64,000 nucleotides of DNA from Methylomonas aurea (lineage in GTDB: Bacteria; Pseudomonadota; Gammaproteobacteria; Methylococcales; Methylomonadaceae), in the NCBI RefSeq assembly GCF_024505045.1, contig NZ_JANIBM010000002.1:186001-250000 (forward strand). Direction: 5' to 3'. Below, piece after piece: positions 9,701 to 19,442 of the stretch. The position numbers and the translations under genes were made by a program. The notes beneath the pieces are model-generated. The model did no database searches. It was not told where the DNA came from and saw only the letters and a program-made list of their open reading frames with translations. Every line of letters starts with the position of its first letter. Within the stretch, counting starts at the first letter, position 1.

Positions 9701-9977
9701 ATTCGATATCGATTACATCAAAATCGACCAGTCGTTCGTGCGCAACATGGTGGCGGAATCCAGCGACATGGCTTTGTGCGAAGCGATCGTGGTGATGGCG
9801 CATAAATTGGGGATCAAGGTCGTCGCCGAAGGCATCGAAACCGCCGAGCAATACCAATTGCTGAAGCGGATAGGTTGCGATTACGGCCAGGGCTATTTGA
9901 TTTCGAAACCGGTGCCGGCCGAGCAATTCGAACTGTTGTTCGCAACCGGCATCGCGCTGCCGGTGGTGGTCGGCTAA
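6710..9977 (+). pseudogene. MASE3-PAS-GGDEF-EAL c-di-GMP protein, split by a frameshift near 7340
   Basis: Two reading frames make up one gene. 6710-7525 encodes the first part of a MASE3 membrane sensor (several transmembrane helices, DFFHTLSFKGMP), then leaves the family sequence after WQTGRR. 7344-9977, in the +1 frame, continues with the last MASE3 helices (MSELFVALYSS, MLGHVYKVVAYAFIYR), three PAS domains (about residues 60-440), a GGDEF domain with intact RLGGDEF (about 520) and an EAL domain with AEALLRW (about 649) and DDFGTGYSSLAYLKKF. The switch falls in a GCC-rich run at 7332-7343. Neither the GTG at 7344 nor the ATG at 7347 has a ribosome site, so the second half is probably not translated alone. 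It could be a real inactivation or a sequence error. Confidence 0.8.
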
Positions 9978-10069
9978 CCCGGATGGCGGGCAGTCTGGCT
10001 GAAAGGACCTATCGAGTTTGGCGCGGGTTTCGGCCGCTGCTTGAGCCGGCCGCCTGTTAAAATGCCGGC

Positions 10070-10984
10070 ATGACTGCCACTTTGATGCAAATGACCGTGC
10101 TGATGCTGTGCGGCGCCGGCTGGCGTATCCTGACGCCGAACCGGCTTTCCGCCGAGCAGACCCGGCTGGTATTGACCAGCGTGGTCTATTATTTTTTCCT
10201 GCCGGCGATGGTGCTGGACGTACTCTGGCGGGCGGATATCGGTTGGCAATCGCTAAGTTTCAGCCTGTTGGGTTGCGCCAGTATCCTGGCGAGCGCCGCT
10301 CTGAGTTGGGCGATCTGCAAGTTGTGCCGGTTCCGCAATCCGCAAACCGGCGCGGTGATCCTGGCCGCCGCATTCCCGAACGTGACCTACCTGGGCTTGC
10401 CGGTATTGGAACAGGCCTTTGGCCACTGGTCGCGCTCGGTCGTGATTCAAATCGATCTGTTCGCCGCAGCGCCCTTGGTGTTTACGCTCGGTATCGGTTT
10501 GGCCCGCCACTACGGCGAGTCTGCCGCAGACAAACCCAAATCGCCGCTGGCGTTTTTCAACGCGCCGCCGTTTTGGGCGGCTTTTCTTGCTGTCGCGCTA
10601 AACCTGAATCAAATCGCTACCCCCGACTGGCTGGCCGGTCTGTTGCATACCTGTTCCGGCGCGGTGGCGCCGTTGATGATCTTTTCGTTGGGACTGGCCT
10701 TAAGTTGGCGCGACGTGCATTTGCGCAATCTGCCTTTCGTCGTGCCGATTTTGCTGGTCAAGCTGTTGCTGATGCCTTTGTTCGCATTATGGTTGGCCGG
10801 CTATCTGGCATTGGCCGGCCAGTTCAAAGCCGCCGCGGTGCTTGATATCGCCATGCCGAGCATGGTACTCGGCATCGTGCTGTGCGACCGTTACCGGCTT
10901 GACAGCGGTCTGTATGCGATGGCTGTGACGCTGACCACGGCGTGTAGCTTGTTCAGCCTACCTTTTTGGTTCCATTCCTTATGA
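10070..10984 (+). CDS. AEC-family permease (auxin efflux carrier superfamily)
   Basis: A 304-residue integral membrane protein with about ten hydrophobic segments in the five-plus-five arrangement of the AEC/BASS-like fold. The family feature FPNVTYLGLPVLEQAFG (about residue 103) is the conserved Asn-containing crossing motif of the first repeat. Characterised bacterial members move malate, malonate or other small organic acids; the substrate cannot be read here. The stop codon overlaps the start of the cinA-like gene (ATGA), so the two are probably cotranscribed. Confidence 0.82.
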   Translation: MTATLMQMTVLMLCGAGWRILTPNRLSAEQTRLVLTSVVYYFFLPAMVLDVLWRADIGWQSLSFSLLGCASILASAALSWAICKLCRFRNPQTGAVILAAAFPNVTYLGLPVLEQAFGHWSRSVVIQIDLFAAAPLVFTLGIGLARHYGESAADKPKSPLAFFNAPPFWAAFLAVALNLNQIATPDWLAGLLHTCSGAVAPLMIFSLGLALSWRDVHLRNLPFVVPILLVKLLLMPLFALWLAGYLALAGQFKAAAVLDIAMPSMVLGIVLCDRYRLDSGLYAMAVTLTTACSLFSLPFWFHSL

Positions 10985-12186
10985 ACTTGATCGCCGAAAT
11001 CTTTTCCCAGGGTGCCGAAATCGTTACCGGCCAGACGGTCGATTCCAACGCCGCCTGGCTGTCGCAGCAGTTGACGGAGCTGGGTTTCAGCTTGAAGCGA
11101 CATACCGCGGTGGGCGACGATTTGCCGGACTTGGTCGATCTGTTCGGCGAAATTGCCCGCCGCGCCGATTGTTGTATCTGCACCGGCGGTTTGGGGCCGA
11201 CCTGCGACGATTTGACGGCCGAAGCCGTCAGTGCCGCCAGCGGCGTGCCTCTTGAATTCGACGCCGCAGCCTTCGCCGCGATCCAGGCTTATTACGCCAG
11301 GCGGCAGCGCACGATGCCGGAGGCCAATCGCAAACAGGCGTTGCTGCCGGCCGGTGCGCTGCGCATCGACAACCGCTTCGGTACCGCGCCCGGCTTCGCG
11401 TTGCAATTTGAGCGTTGCTGGTTCGTGTTTCTACCCGGCGTGCCGTTCGAGATGAAACAAATGTTCGACGATTGGGTGCGCGCCGATTTATTGCAGCGCT
11501 TTGCGCTGCGGCCGGATCATTTGGTGACCTTGCGCTGCATCGGCTTGGGCGAATCGGCGATTCAGGAGAAGCTGGAGCCTTTGGCTTTGCCGCCCGGCGC
11601 AGTGTTGGGATTTCGCGCCGCCCCCGACGAAGTTCAGGTCAAACTGCTGTTTCCAGCGGAGGTTCCGGAAGCGGAACGGCGGCGGGTGGCTGCCGAAGCC
11701 GCGGCCCGCATCGGCGATTACGTGTTCGCAGTGGACGGCTTGCCGGACGTGCAAGGCGACTTGCTGGCCGTCGTCGACGCAGCGCTCAACGCCGGCCAGT
11801 ATTCGCTGGCGGTACTGGAAACCGCCAGCCATGGCTTGCTGGCGGCCAAATGCCTGGGCCGACCGTGGTTGCAGCATGCTGAGTTGCGGCTGAACAGCGC
11901 TGTTGCCGGCGCGGCCGATGCTGGCGAAATCCGCGCCGAAGCCTTGGCGAACGACCTGCGGGCCGAGCAGCAGACCGATTTCGCATTGGTCCAGCTCTAC
12001 GCAATCGATTCCGGCAGTTTCTACGATAAGGATAGCGGCATCGTCCTTTATAATGCGCTGGCTACGCCGCAAGGCGTGGTTTCCCGGCGGTTAACCGCGC
12101 ACGGTGCCGGCATCCATAAACAAAACCAGGCCGCTTTGTTGGCGCTGGACCTTCTCAGACGCTATTTTCAAAACTCATGCCTTTAA
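10981..12186 (+). CDS. CinA-like protein with degenerate C-terminal amidohydrolase domain
   Basis: A 401-residue protein starting at ATG 10981 (MNLIAEIFSQGAEIVTG). The N-terminal MoaB/MogA-like COG1058 domain is well preserved, with CTGGLGPTCDDLTAEAV around residue 60; this domain has ADP-ribose pyrophosphatase activity in some CinA proteins. The C-terminal 150 residues align in position with the PncC nicotinamide-mononucleotide amidohydrolase, but the catalytic Ser-Cys-Thr-Gly-Gly motif is replaced by ETASHGLLAAK, and the TGIAGP block is absent. It therefore probably lacks NMN amidase activity. It overlaps the upstream permease by four bases and uup by ten. Confidence 0.85.
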   Translation: MNLIAEIFSQGAEIVTGQTVDSNAAWLSQQLTELGFSLKRHTAVGDDLPDLVDLFGEIARRADCCICTGGLGPTCDDLTAEAVSAASGVPLEFDAAAFAAIQAYYARRQRTMPEANRKQALLPAGALRIDNRFGTAPGFALQFERCWFVFLPGVPFEMKQMFDDWVRADLLQRFALRPDHLVTLRCIGLGESAIQEKLEPLALPPGAVLGFRAAPDEVQVKLLFPAEVPEAERRRVAAEAAARIGDYVFAVDGLPDVQGDLLAVVDAALNAGQYSLAVLETASHGLLAAKCLGRPWLQHAELRLNSAVAGAADAGEIRAEALANDLRAEQQTDFALVQLYAIDSGSFYDKDSGIVLYNALATPQGVVSRRLTAHGAGIHKQNQAALLALDLLRRYFQNSCL

Positions 12187-14069
12187 TTCGGTTAAACAAC
12201 GTTTCCATCGCCTTCGGCGTGCATGCACTGCTGGACAACGCCTCATTCCAACTCGATCCCGGTGAGCGGGTCGGATTGCTGGGCCGCAACGGCGAAGGCA
12301 AATCCACGCTGATGAAAATCATCGCCGGCGAGATTCCGCCCGACCACGGCGAAATCTGGAAGCAACCCGAGCTGCGCTTGGCCTGGTTGGAGCAGGCGCC
12401 GACGCTGGACGGCGAGGAAACCATTTACGAAGCGGTAGCCGGCGGCTTGGGCGAACTGGGGCGCCTGATCGCCCGTTACCACGAATTGTTGACCCAGATG
12501 GACGGCAGCGAACAGTCTTTGCAGGCGCTGGGCGAGGTGCAACATAAACTCGAAGCCGACAACGGTTGGGAGTTTCAAACCCGGGTCGAAGCGATACTGA
12601 GCCGGCTGCAATTGCCGGCCGATGTCAAGGTCGGCAGCCTGTCCGGCGGCTGGAAACGGCGGGTGGCGTTGGCGCGGGCGCTGGTGATCGATCCGGAAGT
12701 GTTGCTGCTGGACGAACCGACCAACCATCTGGATTTCGAGAGTATCGCCTGGCTGGAAGAACAGATTCTGGCGTTTCCGGGCGCAGTGATGTTCGTCACC
12801 CACGACCGGGCGTTCCTGCAAAAGTTGGCGACGCGGATCATCGATCTGGACCGCGGCCAATTGACCTCCTGGGCCGGCAATTACCAGGATTACCTGGTGC
12901 GCAAGGCCGCGGCGCTGGAAGATGAAGCCAACCAGAATGCCGAATTCGACAAGAAATTGGCCAAGGAAGAAGCCTGGATCCGGCAAGGCATCAAGGCCCG
13001 CCGTACCCGTAACGAAGGCCGGGTCAGGGCCTTGAAGAAATTGCGCGCCGAGCGCGCCGAGCGCCGCACAGCCCAAGGTTCGGCCAAATTGGCGTTGAAT
13101 AAGGGCGAGAGCTCGGGCAAGAAAGTGATCGAGGCGGTTAACGTCAGCTTCGGATATCAGGATAAAACCATCATCAGGGATTTTTCCTTGCTGATCGAGC
13201 GCGGCGACAAAATCGGCCTGCTCGGCAACAACGGCGCCGGTAAATCGACCTTGCTGAAGCTGTTATTAGGCCAGTTGCAGCCGACTACCGGCAGCGTCGA
13301 GTTGGGCACCAATCTGCAAATCGCCTATTTCGACCAGTTGCGCGAACAGCTCGATCCGGAACTGTCGGTGGCCGACAGCGTGCTGGATGGCGGCGAGTTC
13401 GTCGATACTCCGGACGGCAAGCGCCACGTCATGTCCTATCTGGCCGACTTTTTATTCGCGCCGGCGCGGGCGCGTTCGCCGGTGCGGAGTTTGTCCGGCG
13501 GCGAGAAAAACCGGTTGTTGCTGGCACGGCTGTTCACCAAACCGGCCAACTTGATCGTGATGGACGAACCGACCAACGATCTGGATCTGGAAACCCTGGA
13601 AATTCTGGAAGAAAAGCTGGTGCAGTACCAGGGCACCTTGCTGTTGGTCAGCCACGACCGCGAGTTTTTGGATAACGTCGTCACCAGCGTGCTGGTGTTC
13701 GAAGGCGAGGGCAGGGTCGAAGAGTACATCGGCGGCTATGCCGATTGGTTCGCCTTATCGGAGCGCAACAAACAGCAGCAAGTGGAAACGGCGAAAAGCG
13801 CCGAAATGTCTGTAAAAAAGGAAAAGCCCAAACCCGCTGCCGGCAAAAAACTCAGCTACAAGGAGCAACGCGAACTGGAACAGATGCCGGAGCGTATCGA
13901 ACAACTGGAGATGCGCCAGGCCGAGTTGACTGCGACGATGAGCAACGCCGAATTCTATAAGCAAGGCCAAGACGCCGTGGCCGGCACCATGGCCGAGTTG
14001 CAGGCGGTCGAAACCGAACTGGCAGCGGCTTACAGCCGCTGGGACGAGCTGGATGCGTTACAGGGCTAA
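12177..14069 (+). CDS. uup: ABC-F ATPase Uup
   Basis: A 630-residue soluble protein with two ABC ATPase domains: Walker A GRNGEGKST (about residue 37) and GNNGAGKST (about 349), signatures LSGGWKRR and LSGGEKNR, and Walker B LLLDEPTNHLD and IVMDEPTNDLD. The linker between the domains is the charged arm of ABC-F proteins. The final 90 residues form the coiled-coil Uup C-terminal domain (KLSYKEQRELEQMPERIEQL), which binds branched DNA in E. coli Uup. No transmembrane segments are present. ABC-F proteins act on the ribosome; Uup is also linked to transposon excision and replication-fork structures. It overlaps the cinA-like gene by ten bases. Confidence 0.93.
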   Translation: MPLIRLNNVSIAFGVHALLDNASFQLDPGERVGLLGRNGEGKSTLMKIIAGEIPPDHGEIWKQPELRLAWLEQAPTLDGEETIYEAVAGGLGELGRLIARYHELLTQMDGSEQSLQALGEVQHKLEADNGWEFQTRVEAILSRLQLPADVKVGSLSGGWKRRVALARALVIDPEVLLLDEPTNHLDFESIAWLEEQILAFPGAVMFVTHDRAFLQKLATRIIDLDRGQLTSWAGNYQDYLVRKAAALEDEANQNAEFDKKLAKEEAWIRQGIKARRTRNEGRVRALKKLRAERAERRTAQGSAKLALNKGESSGKKVIEAVNVSFGYQDKTIIRDFSLLIERGDKIGLLGNNGAGKSTLLKLLLGQLQPTTGSVELGTNLQIAYFDQLREQLDPELSVADSVLDGGEFVDTPDGKRHVMSYLADFLFAPARARSPVRSLSGGEKNRLLLARLFTKPANLIVMDEPTNDLDLETLEILEEKLVQYQGTLLLVSHDREFLDNVVTSVLVFEGEGRVEEYIGGYADWFALSERNKQQQVETAKSAEMSVKKEKPKPAAGKKLSYKEQRELEQMPERIEQLEMRQAELTATMSNAEFYKQGQDAVAGTMAELQAVETELAAAYSRWDELDALQG

Positions 14070-14283
14070 TGCGCTTGCTGCCAAAGCCTTGGCCGGCCGA
14101 GCGTGGCATCTTTTGATCGGATGGTGTAGGACCAGCCGCCGTTCGTGCGATGCGCATCTGTCGATATCGAGCTAAAATCCCACTCGCGCGCTGACGGTTT
14201 TGGCGTCGGTGCAGACTTGTTTCAACCTGCCGCCGGTTGGCGTTCTTTGCGTGTCCGGTCGGCGTTAATGAGTATTTAAGGCC

Positions 14284-16530
14284 TTGAAAATAAAAAACTA
14301 TATCACCCTTTTAATTCTGTCAGCCGTAATGGAGTCCGCTGTGAGTGCACAAGAAGCAAACCAGGCCGTCGAAGACCAAGTCCGCGCGCTGCTGGAGCAA
14401 ATGACCTTGGAAGAGAAGGTCGGGCAGATGACGCAAATCGACTTCAGCGTGATTTCTGTCGCCGACGGCCAGGACGCCGAAAATCCGATCGACCCGGCCA
14501 AGCTGGAAGAGGCCGTGATGCAGTATCACGTCGGCTCGATTCTGAATGCGCCGAGTACGCCGAACAACAAGGCGCAGCCGATCGACAAATGGCGCCGGCT
14601 GACTCAGCAGATCCGCGATGCGGCGGCCCGCACCCGGCTGAAAATTCCGGTGATGTACGGTATCGATGCGATTCACGGCGCCACCTACACTAAAAACGCG
14701 GTGTTGTTCCCGCAAGCGATCAGTATGGCGGCGACCTTCAATACGGAATTGTCTTACAAAGAAGGCGAAATTACGGCCCGCGAAGTCAAAGCGTCGGGCT
14801 TGGACTGGAATTTTGCGCCGGTCATGGATATCGGCCGCCAGCCGCTGTGGCCGCGGTTGTGGGAAACCTACGGCGAGGACGTGCATCTGGCCAGCGCGAT
14901 GGGTAGTGCGTACATCCGCGGCCACCAGGGCCAGGATATGGCTGCGGCCGATAAGGCGCCGACCTGCTTGAAGCACTACCTCGGTTATAGCTACCCGTTA
15001 AACGGTAAGGACCGCACGCCGGCCTGGATCGGCGAACGCGCGTTGCGCGAGTGGTTTCTACCGCCGTTCGAAGCCGGGATTTTGGCCGGCGCACCGACGG
15101 TCATGGTCAATTCGGCGGAAGTCGACGGCGTGCCGGGGCATGCCAATCGTCATTACCTGACCGACATTCTGCGCGGCGAAATGGGCTTCGACGGTTTTAC
15201 CGTATCGGATTGGGAAGACATCATCCGCTTGTACAGCCGCGACAAACTGGCCGATTCGCCGCGGGAAGCGGTGAAAATCGCCGTGATGGCCGGTGTCGAC
15301 ATGAGCATGGTGCCGTTCGATTATTCGTTCTATTACCTGTTGCTGGATTTGGCTCAAGCCGGCGAATTGCCGATGGCACGGATCGACGAAGCGGTCGCCC
15401 GTATTCTGCGCGTCAAATACCGCAGCGGGCTGTTCGAGCGGCGCGAGCCGGCATTGCCGGCGGACGGCAATTTTGCCACCGTAGAGGCGGCCGCGGTCAA
15501 CCGCCAGGCGGCAAGCGAGGCTATCGTGTTGGCCAAGAACGATGCAGGTATGCTGCCTTTGAGCAAACATGCCAGCGTCTTGGTAACCGGCCCGACTGCA
15601 AACCTGCTTAGCGTGATGAACGGCGGCTGGACCATTACCTGGCAAGGCAATAAGGAAGAACTTTATCCGCAAGACAAGCTGACCTTGCTGGCGGCGATTC
15701 GGCAAAAAACCGACGGTAAGGTGACTTATGTCGGCGGCAAGCAGTTCAGCGACGAGATCAACATCGAACATGCCGTCAGCGAAGCCCGGCACCACGATGT
15801 CGTGGTGTTGGCGCTAGGCGAAAAAACCTACACCGAAACCGAAGGCAACATCGACTCGTTGCAACTGGACCCGGTGCAATTGCAATTGGCGCGGGCGATC
15901 TTCCAGACCGGCAAACCGGTGGTGTTGGTTACCTTCGGCGGGCGGCCGCGTATCATCACCGAAATCGCCAACCAGTCCCGAGCGGTTGTGCTCGGCTTTT
16001 TGCCGGGAATGGAAGGCGGCGCGGCCGCAGCCGACATCCTGTTCGGCGATGTCAATCCCAGCGGTAAATTGCCGATTTCCTATCCGCGCGATACCAACGA
16101 CATCACGCCTTACGACCATAAACCGATCGAAGCCTACGAGAGTAACCAATACCGGCCCTTGTATCCGTTCGGCCACGGCCTGAGCTATACCAGCTTCGAA
16201 ACCAGCGGCTTGCGACTGGTGACGCCGGCGATCACGGCCGGGGAAAATCTGCAGTTGAGCGTCAACGTCAAAAACACCGGCGGTCTGGCCGGCAAGGAAA
16301 CCGTGATGGTGTACCTGCACGACGTTGCCGCCTCAGTCACCCGCCCGGTCAAGCAACTGAAAGCGTTCAAGAAAGTGGAATTGCAGCCGGGCGAGCAGCG
16401 CACTCTGCAGTTCGAATTGACGCCGCGCGACCTGTCATTCATCGGCCTCGACATGAAACGGGTAGTGGAGCCGGGCGAATTTCACGTCACGGTCGGTAAC
16501 GAAACGGCTTCGTTTCAATTGCTGAACTAG
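14284..16530 (+). CDS. bglX: Exported glycoside hydrolase family 3 beta-glucosidase
   Basis: A 748-residue GH3 enzyme. The likely start is TTG at 14284, preceded by TTAAGG, because it gives a signal peptide ([22 protein letters not shown], cut before QEANQ); starting at ATG 14329 would destroy it. The GH3 N-terminal barrel has [22 protein letters not shown] and KHYLGYS, with catalytic nucleophile Asp in FTVSDWEDI (about residue 305). The GH3 C-terminal domain and a fibronectin-III-like domain (from about residue 640) follow. It would release glucose from beta-glucosides in the periplasm. A sugar permease follows 20 bases later, which makes an uptake pair likely. Confidence 0.9.
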   Translation: MKIKNYITLLILSAVMESAVSAQEANQAVEDQVRALLEQMTLEEKVGQMTQIDFSVISVADGQDAENPIDPAKLEEAVMQYHVGSILNAPSTPNNKAQPIDKWRRLTQQIRDAAARTRLKIPVMYGIDAIHGATYTKNAVLFPQAISMAATFNTELSYKEGEITAREVKASGLDWNFAPVMDIGRQPLWPRLWETYGEDVHLASAMGSAYIRGHQGQDMAAADKAPTCLKHYLGYSYPLNGKDRTPAWIGERALREWFLPPFEAGILAGAPTVMVNSAEVDGVPGHANRHYLTDILRGEMGFDGFTVSDWEDIIRLYSRDKLADSPREAVKIAVMAGVDMSMVPFDYSFYYLLLDLAQAGELPMARIDEAVARILRVKYRSGLFERREPALPADGNFATVEAAAVNRQAASEAIVLAKNDAGMLPLSKHASVLVTGPTANLLSVMNGGWTITWQGNKEELYPQDKLTLLAAIRQKTDGKVTYVGGKQFSDEINIEHAVSEARHHDVVVLALGEKTYTETEGNIDSLQLDPVQLQLARAIFQTGKPVVLVTFGGRPRIITEIANQSRAVVLGFLPGMEGGAAAADILFGDVNPSGKLPISYPRDTNDITPYDHKPIEAYESNQYRPLYPFGHGLSYTSFETSGLRLVTPAITAGENLQLSVNVKNTGGLAGKETVMVYLHDVAASVTRPVKQLKAFKKVELQPGEQRTLQFELTPRDLSFIGLDMKRVVEPGEFHVTVGNETASFQLLN

Positions 16531-16550
16531 CAACTGCTGCGGAGCGAACC

Positions 16551-17828
16551 ATGGCCGATCAGCATAACAAGTACACCGGCGCTTTGGCGGTACTGACCTC
16601 GTTGTTCTTCATCTGGGGGTTCTTGACCAGCCTGAACGATATCCTGATTCCGCATTTGAAAGCCGTCTTCACGCTGAATTACACCCAGGCCATGCTGGTG
16701 CAGTTTTGCTTCTTTGCGGCCTATTTCGTGATGTCGGTGCCTTGCGGTTTTCTGGTGGACAGAGTCGGTTACAAGCCCGGGATCATCGTCGGCCTGGCGG
16801 TGGCAGGCGGCGGTTGTCTGATGTTTTATCCGGCAGCCGGCTTGCATTCCTACCCTTTGTTTTTGACCGCGTTTTTTGTATTGGCGTCCGGCATCACCTT
16901 GCTGCAGGTTGCCGCCAATCCGTATGTTACGGTATTGGGCAATCCGGACACGGCCGCGAGCCGGCTGACTTTGACCCAGGCCTTCAATTCCTTGGGCACG
17001 ACCATCGGGCCCTATTTCGGCTCCCTGCTGATTCTAGCGACGGCGGTGAAAACCTCCGACGAGCTGGCATTATTGAACGCCGAACAATTGTCGGTTTACC
17101 AGGCGGCCGAAGCAGCGGCGGTGCAACAGCCGTATTTGTGGCTGGCGGCCGTGTTGTTCGGCTTGGCGGCCGTGTTTGCGTTTCTGAAATTACCAACCGT
17201 AACGGCAACGGCGGCTGCCGCTTCACCAGGCGCTATGCCTGAGCCGCAGGCCGCAGCCAGCGCCTGGCAGTTTCCGTTGCTGGTGTTGGGTGCGCTGGCG
17301 ATTTTCGTGTACGTCGGCGGCGAAGTCGCCATCGGCAGCTTTCTGGTTAACTTTCTGGGGCAGCCTCATATCGCCGGCATAGCCGAACAGGACGCCGGCA
17401 AACTGGTGTCGTTCTATTGGGGCGGGGCGATGGTGGGGCGTTTTATCGGCGCGGTGGCGATGCGCAAGGTTCACCCTGGCAAGGCATTAATCTTTAACGC
17501 TTTGTGCGCGGCGGGATTGGTCGGTCTGGCGATGTTTGCCGGCGGTCGCGTCGCGGCGGTCGCCATTCTCGCGGTCGGCTTGTGCAATTCGATCATGTTT
17601 CCGACCATCTTTTCCCTGGCCTTAACCGGCCTCGGGCCTCACACCGGCCAAGGCTCCGGTATCCTGTGCTCGGCCATCGTCGGCGGCGCGTTGATTCCGT
17701 TGTTGCAGGGCCTGTTTGCCGACCGTATTGGCATCCAGCACGCGTTTTTCGTGCCTTTGCTATGCTACCTGTACATCGCCTATTACGGCAGCCGCTGCGC
17801 CCGCCAGGTGCGGCTAAAAATCGATTGA
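16551..17828 (+). CDS. FHS-family MFS sugar permease (GluP/FucP-like)
   Basis: A 425-residue protein with twelve predicted transmembrane helices. The start region [20 protein letters not shown] and the motif [19 protein letters not shown] are hallmarks of the FHS family, which contains the fucose and glucose/galactose proton symporters. [12 protein letters not shown] is the MFS loop 2-3 signature. It lies 20 bases after the GH3 glucosidase gene and probably takes up the hexose that enzyme releases. Exact substrate (glucose, galactose or fucose) cannot be read; glucose is favoured by the neighbour. Confidence 0.88.
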   Translation: MADQHNKYTGALAVLTSLFFIWGFLTSLNDILIPHLKAVFTLNYTQAMLVQFCFFAAYFVMSVPCGFLVDRVGYKPGIIVGLAVAGGGCLMFYPAAGLHSYPLFLTAFFVLASGITLLQVAANPYVTVLGNPDTAASRLTLTQAFNSLGTTIGPYFGSLLILATAVKTSDELALLNAEQLSVYQAAEAAAVQQPYLWLAAVLFGLAAVFAFLKLPTVTATAAAASPGAMPEPQAAASAWQFPLLVLGALAIFVYVGGEVAIGSFLVNFLGQPHIAGIAEQDAGKLVSFYWGGAMVGRFIGAVAMRKVHPGKALIFNALCAAGLVGLAMFAGGRVAAVAILAVGLCNSIMFPTIFSLALTGLGPHTGQGSGILCSAIVGGALIPLLQGLFADRIGIQHAFFVPLLCYLYIAYYGSRCARQVRLKID

Positions 17829-18143
17829 ACCGGGCTGGCCTTAAGGAAACAGGGCTGGCGCCGAAAAATCGAACGACCGATTTAGCGGCAAACTTAGCAG
17901 CTTTGAAAATCCGCTAGGAAACAGAAGCGGAGCGGAAGAACTCAAAAAAACGGTCAAATTAAAGCGTTGGCTCCTGGGACCAGCGGCCATTTCAGCGGCA
18001 ACAACCAACATGGGGTAACGTTCGCGGCAAATTTTCCGTTTCGTGTCGGCAGCGGCGTAGCTCTGATGTGTTGGATAGGCGTGTTTTTCAGGACTCTTTA
18101 AGAGGCTGGGCGCGTTAGTAACTACCTGATATAGCGAGCCTTT
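17829..18143. other. Intergenic region with no recognised feature
   Basis: About 315 bases lie between the convergent sugar permease and ABC permease genes. I see no convincing reading frame and no strong terminator hairpin with a T-tract. Its base use is unlike the coding neighbours. Confidence 0.4.
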
Positions 18144-19442
18144 TTAGCAAATCGCGTTTTGCCAACGCCGGTATAGTAATCGCAAAACGGCGGCGCATTG
18201 CAGGACGGCGTAGAGTACGGCGCCTGAGGCGGAATCGGCCCAGAGCGGAAAAAATAATGCCGACAGGCCGCTCAAGCCCAGGGCGCCGAACAGGCCGGGT
18301 AGCACGCCGTACAACAGTACGGCGGCCAACAGACTCAAATTCAACGCCCGTTGCGGGTTTTTGCCGTAGCAGAAGTACACGTAAATCGCGCAGTCGCGCA
18401 AGATCAGCAGTAGTGCCGCCAACGGGTAGCTGTGCAAGGACAACTCGAACCAGGCGATATGGGCTCGATTGGCGCTGAGGTATAGCGCAAACGGCACGGC
18501 CAGTGCGAAGCTCAGCCAGCTTAGCGGGAACTCTTCTATTACCCGGCGCCAGTTGTGTTGCCGGTAATAATCCAGCAAGCGCTTGATTTGCATCGGTTGC
18601 TGGGGTTCGGCGACGACACTTAGGTATGTCAAGCCGCCGCAAACGCCGAATCCGGCCATCGCCAAGGCAAAATTGCCGGACGGTATCAGTCCGCCCAGAT
18701 AAACCACCAAAAATACGATGAAGCCGAGCCAGGCCGTTGGCGGCTTGCGTAGTCCTAACGCTTGCGCCAGCAGACGGTAATTGGCGACCATGCACCAGAA
18801 CACGGCGCATAACAGGCTGAATCGGTGGAAATCCTGTTGGGCAAATTGCCAACCGTACCACGGTTGCCAGCGAAATCCGGCGGAACCCAGGCCGGCGATT
18901 TCCGATAAGTCGCCGAGTTGCGGTGCGACCACGGCAAAGCCGATCAGTGCCGGCAGCAGAATCGAGCCGGTCTTGGTTTGGCCGCGCCCAACCGCCAATA
19001 ATCCCAATAACAACGCCGCACTTTGCACCAGCAAGCCGCCGGCGATGGCATAAAAGTAAAAGCGGAGCAGGTCGGTGCTCTGGCCGGCGGCGAGGGTGTA
19101 CACCAACAGGCAAAAACCGGCGCAGTACCAGACCATGCTGGTGCTTCCCAGCAATTTGCCCCAGGCCATTTGCCAAGGGTCCAACGCCGATAAGCGTTGC
19201 GTGTCCCACGTGCGGTCGCGGTATTCGTCGACGATGCTGTCCAGGCTTTGGCGGGCGCCCCACAGCAGCGTAATCAGCCAGAACAGGCCCAGCGCGGCGG
19301 CGCTGCTGATCGAGCCGAAGCGGTAGTCGTCCAGAAAATAGCAAAACGCGAAAACGGTGCCGAGCACCGCAGTGGCCGAGCTGAGGCGGGCCGGCGGGCA
19401 TTCCAGCAGCAATTGGCGTTCGAATTCGGGATTGGTGGTCAT
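18144..19442 (-). CDS. ABC-2-like transporter membrane protein
   Basis: A 432-residue, strongly hydrophobic protein with about twelve predicted transmembrane segments. The soluble stretch VDEYRDRTWDTQRLSALDPW (about residue 72) resembles the coupling helix region of ABC-2-type permeases that assemble with a NodI/CcmA-like ATPase. Its start overlaps the ATPase gene by four bases (ATGA), so the two form a transporter. No substrate can be inferred. A second open frame of similar length (18115-19401) lies on the same strand but encodes an Arg/Pro-rich polypeptide and is an artefact. Confidence 0.78.
   Translation of the reverse strand: MTTNPEFERQLLLECPPARLSSATAVLGTVFAFCYFLDDYRFGSISSAAALGLFWLITLLWGARQSLDSIVDEYRDRTWDTQRLSALDPWQMAWGKLLGSTSMVWYCAGFCLLVYTLAAGQSTDLLRFYFYAIAGGLLVQSAALLLGLLAVGRGQTKTGSILLPALIGFAVVAPQLGDLSEIAGLGSAGFRWQPWYGWQFAQQDFHRFSLLCAVFWCMVANYRLLAQALGLRKPPTAWLGFIVFLVVYLGGLIPSGNFALAMAGFGVCGGLTYLSVVAEPQQPMQIKRLLDYYRQHNWRRVIEEFPLSWLSFALAVPFALYLSANRAHIAWFELSLHSYPLAALLLILRDCAIYVYFCYGKNPQRALNLSLLAAVLLYGVLPGLFGALGLSGLSALFFPLWADSASGAVLYAVLQCAAVLRLLYRRWQNAIC

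Noticed and set aside
18115-19401. 428-codon open frame on the minus strand
   Set aside because: Same strand as the ABC membrane gene but another frame; Arg/Pro/Gly-rich and without hydrophobic segments, while the competing frame has about twelve.
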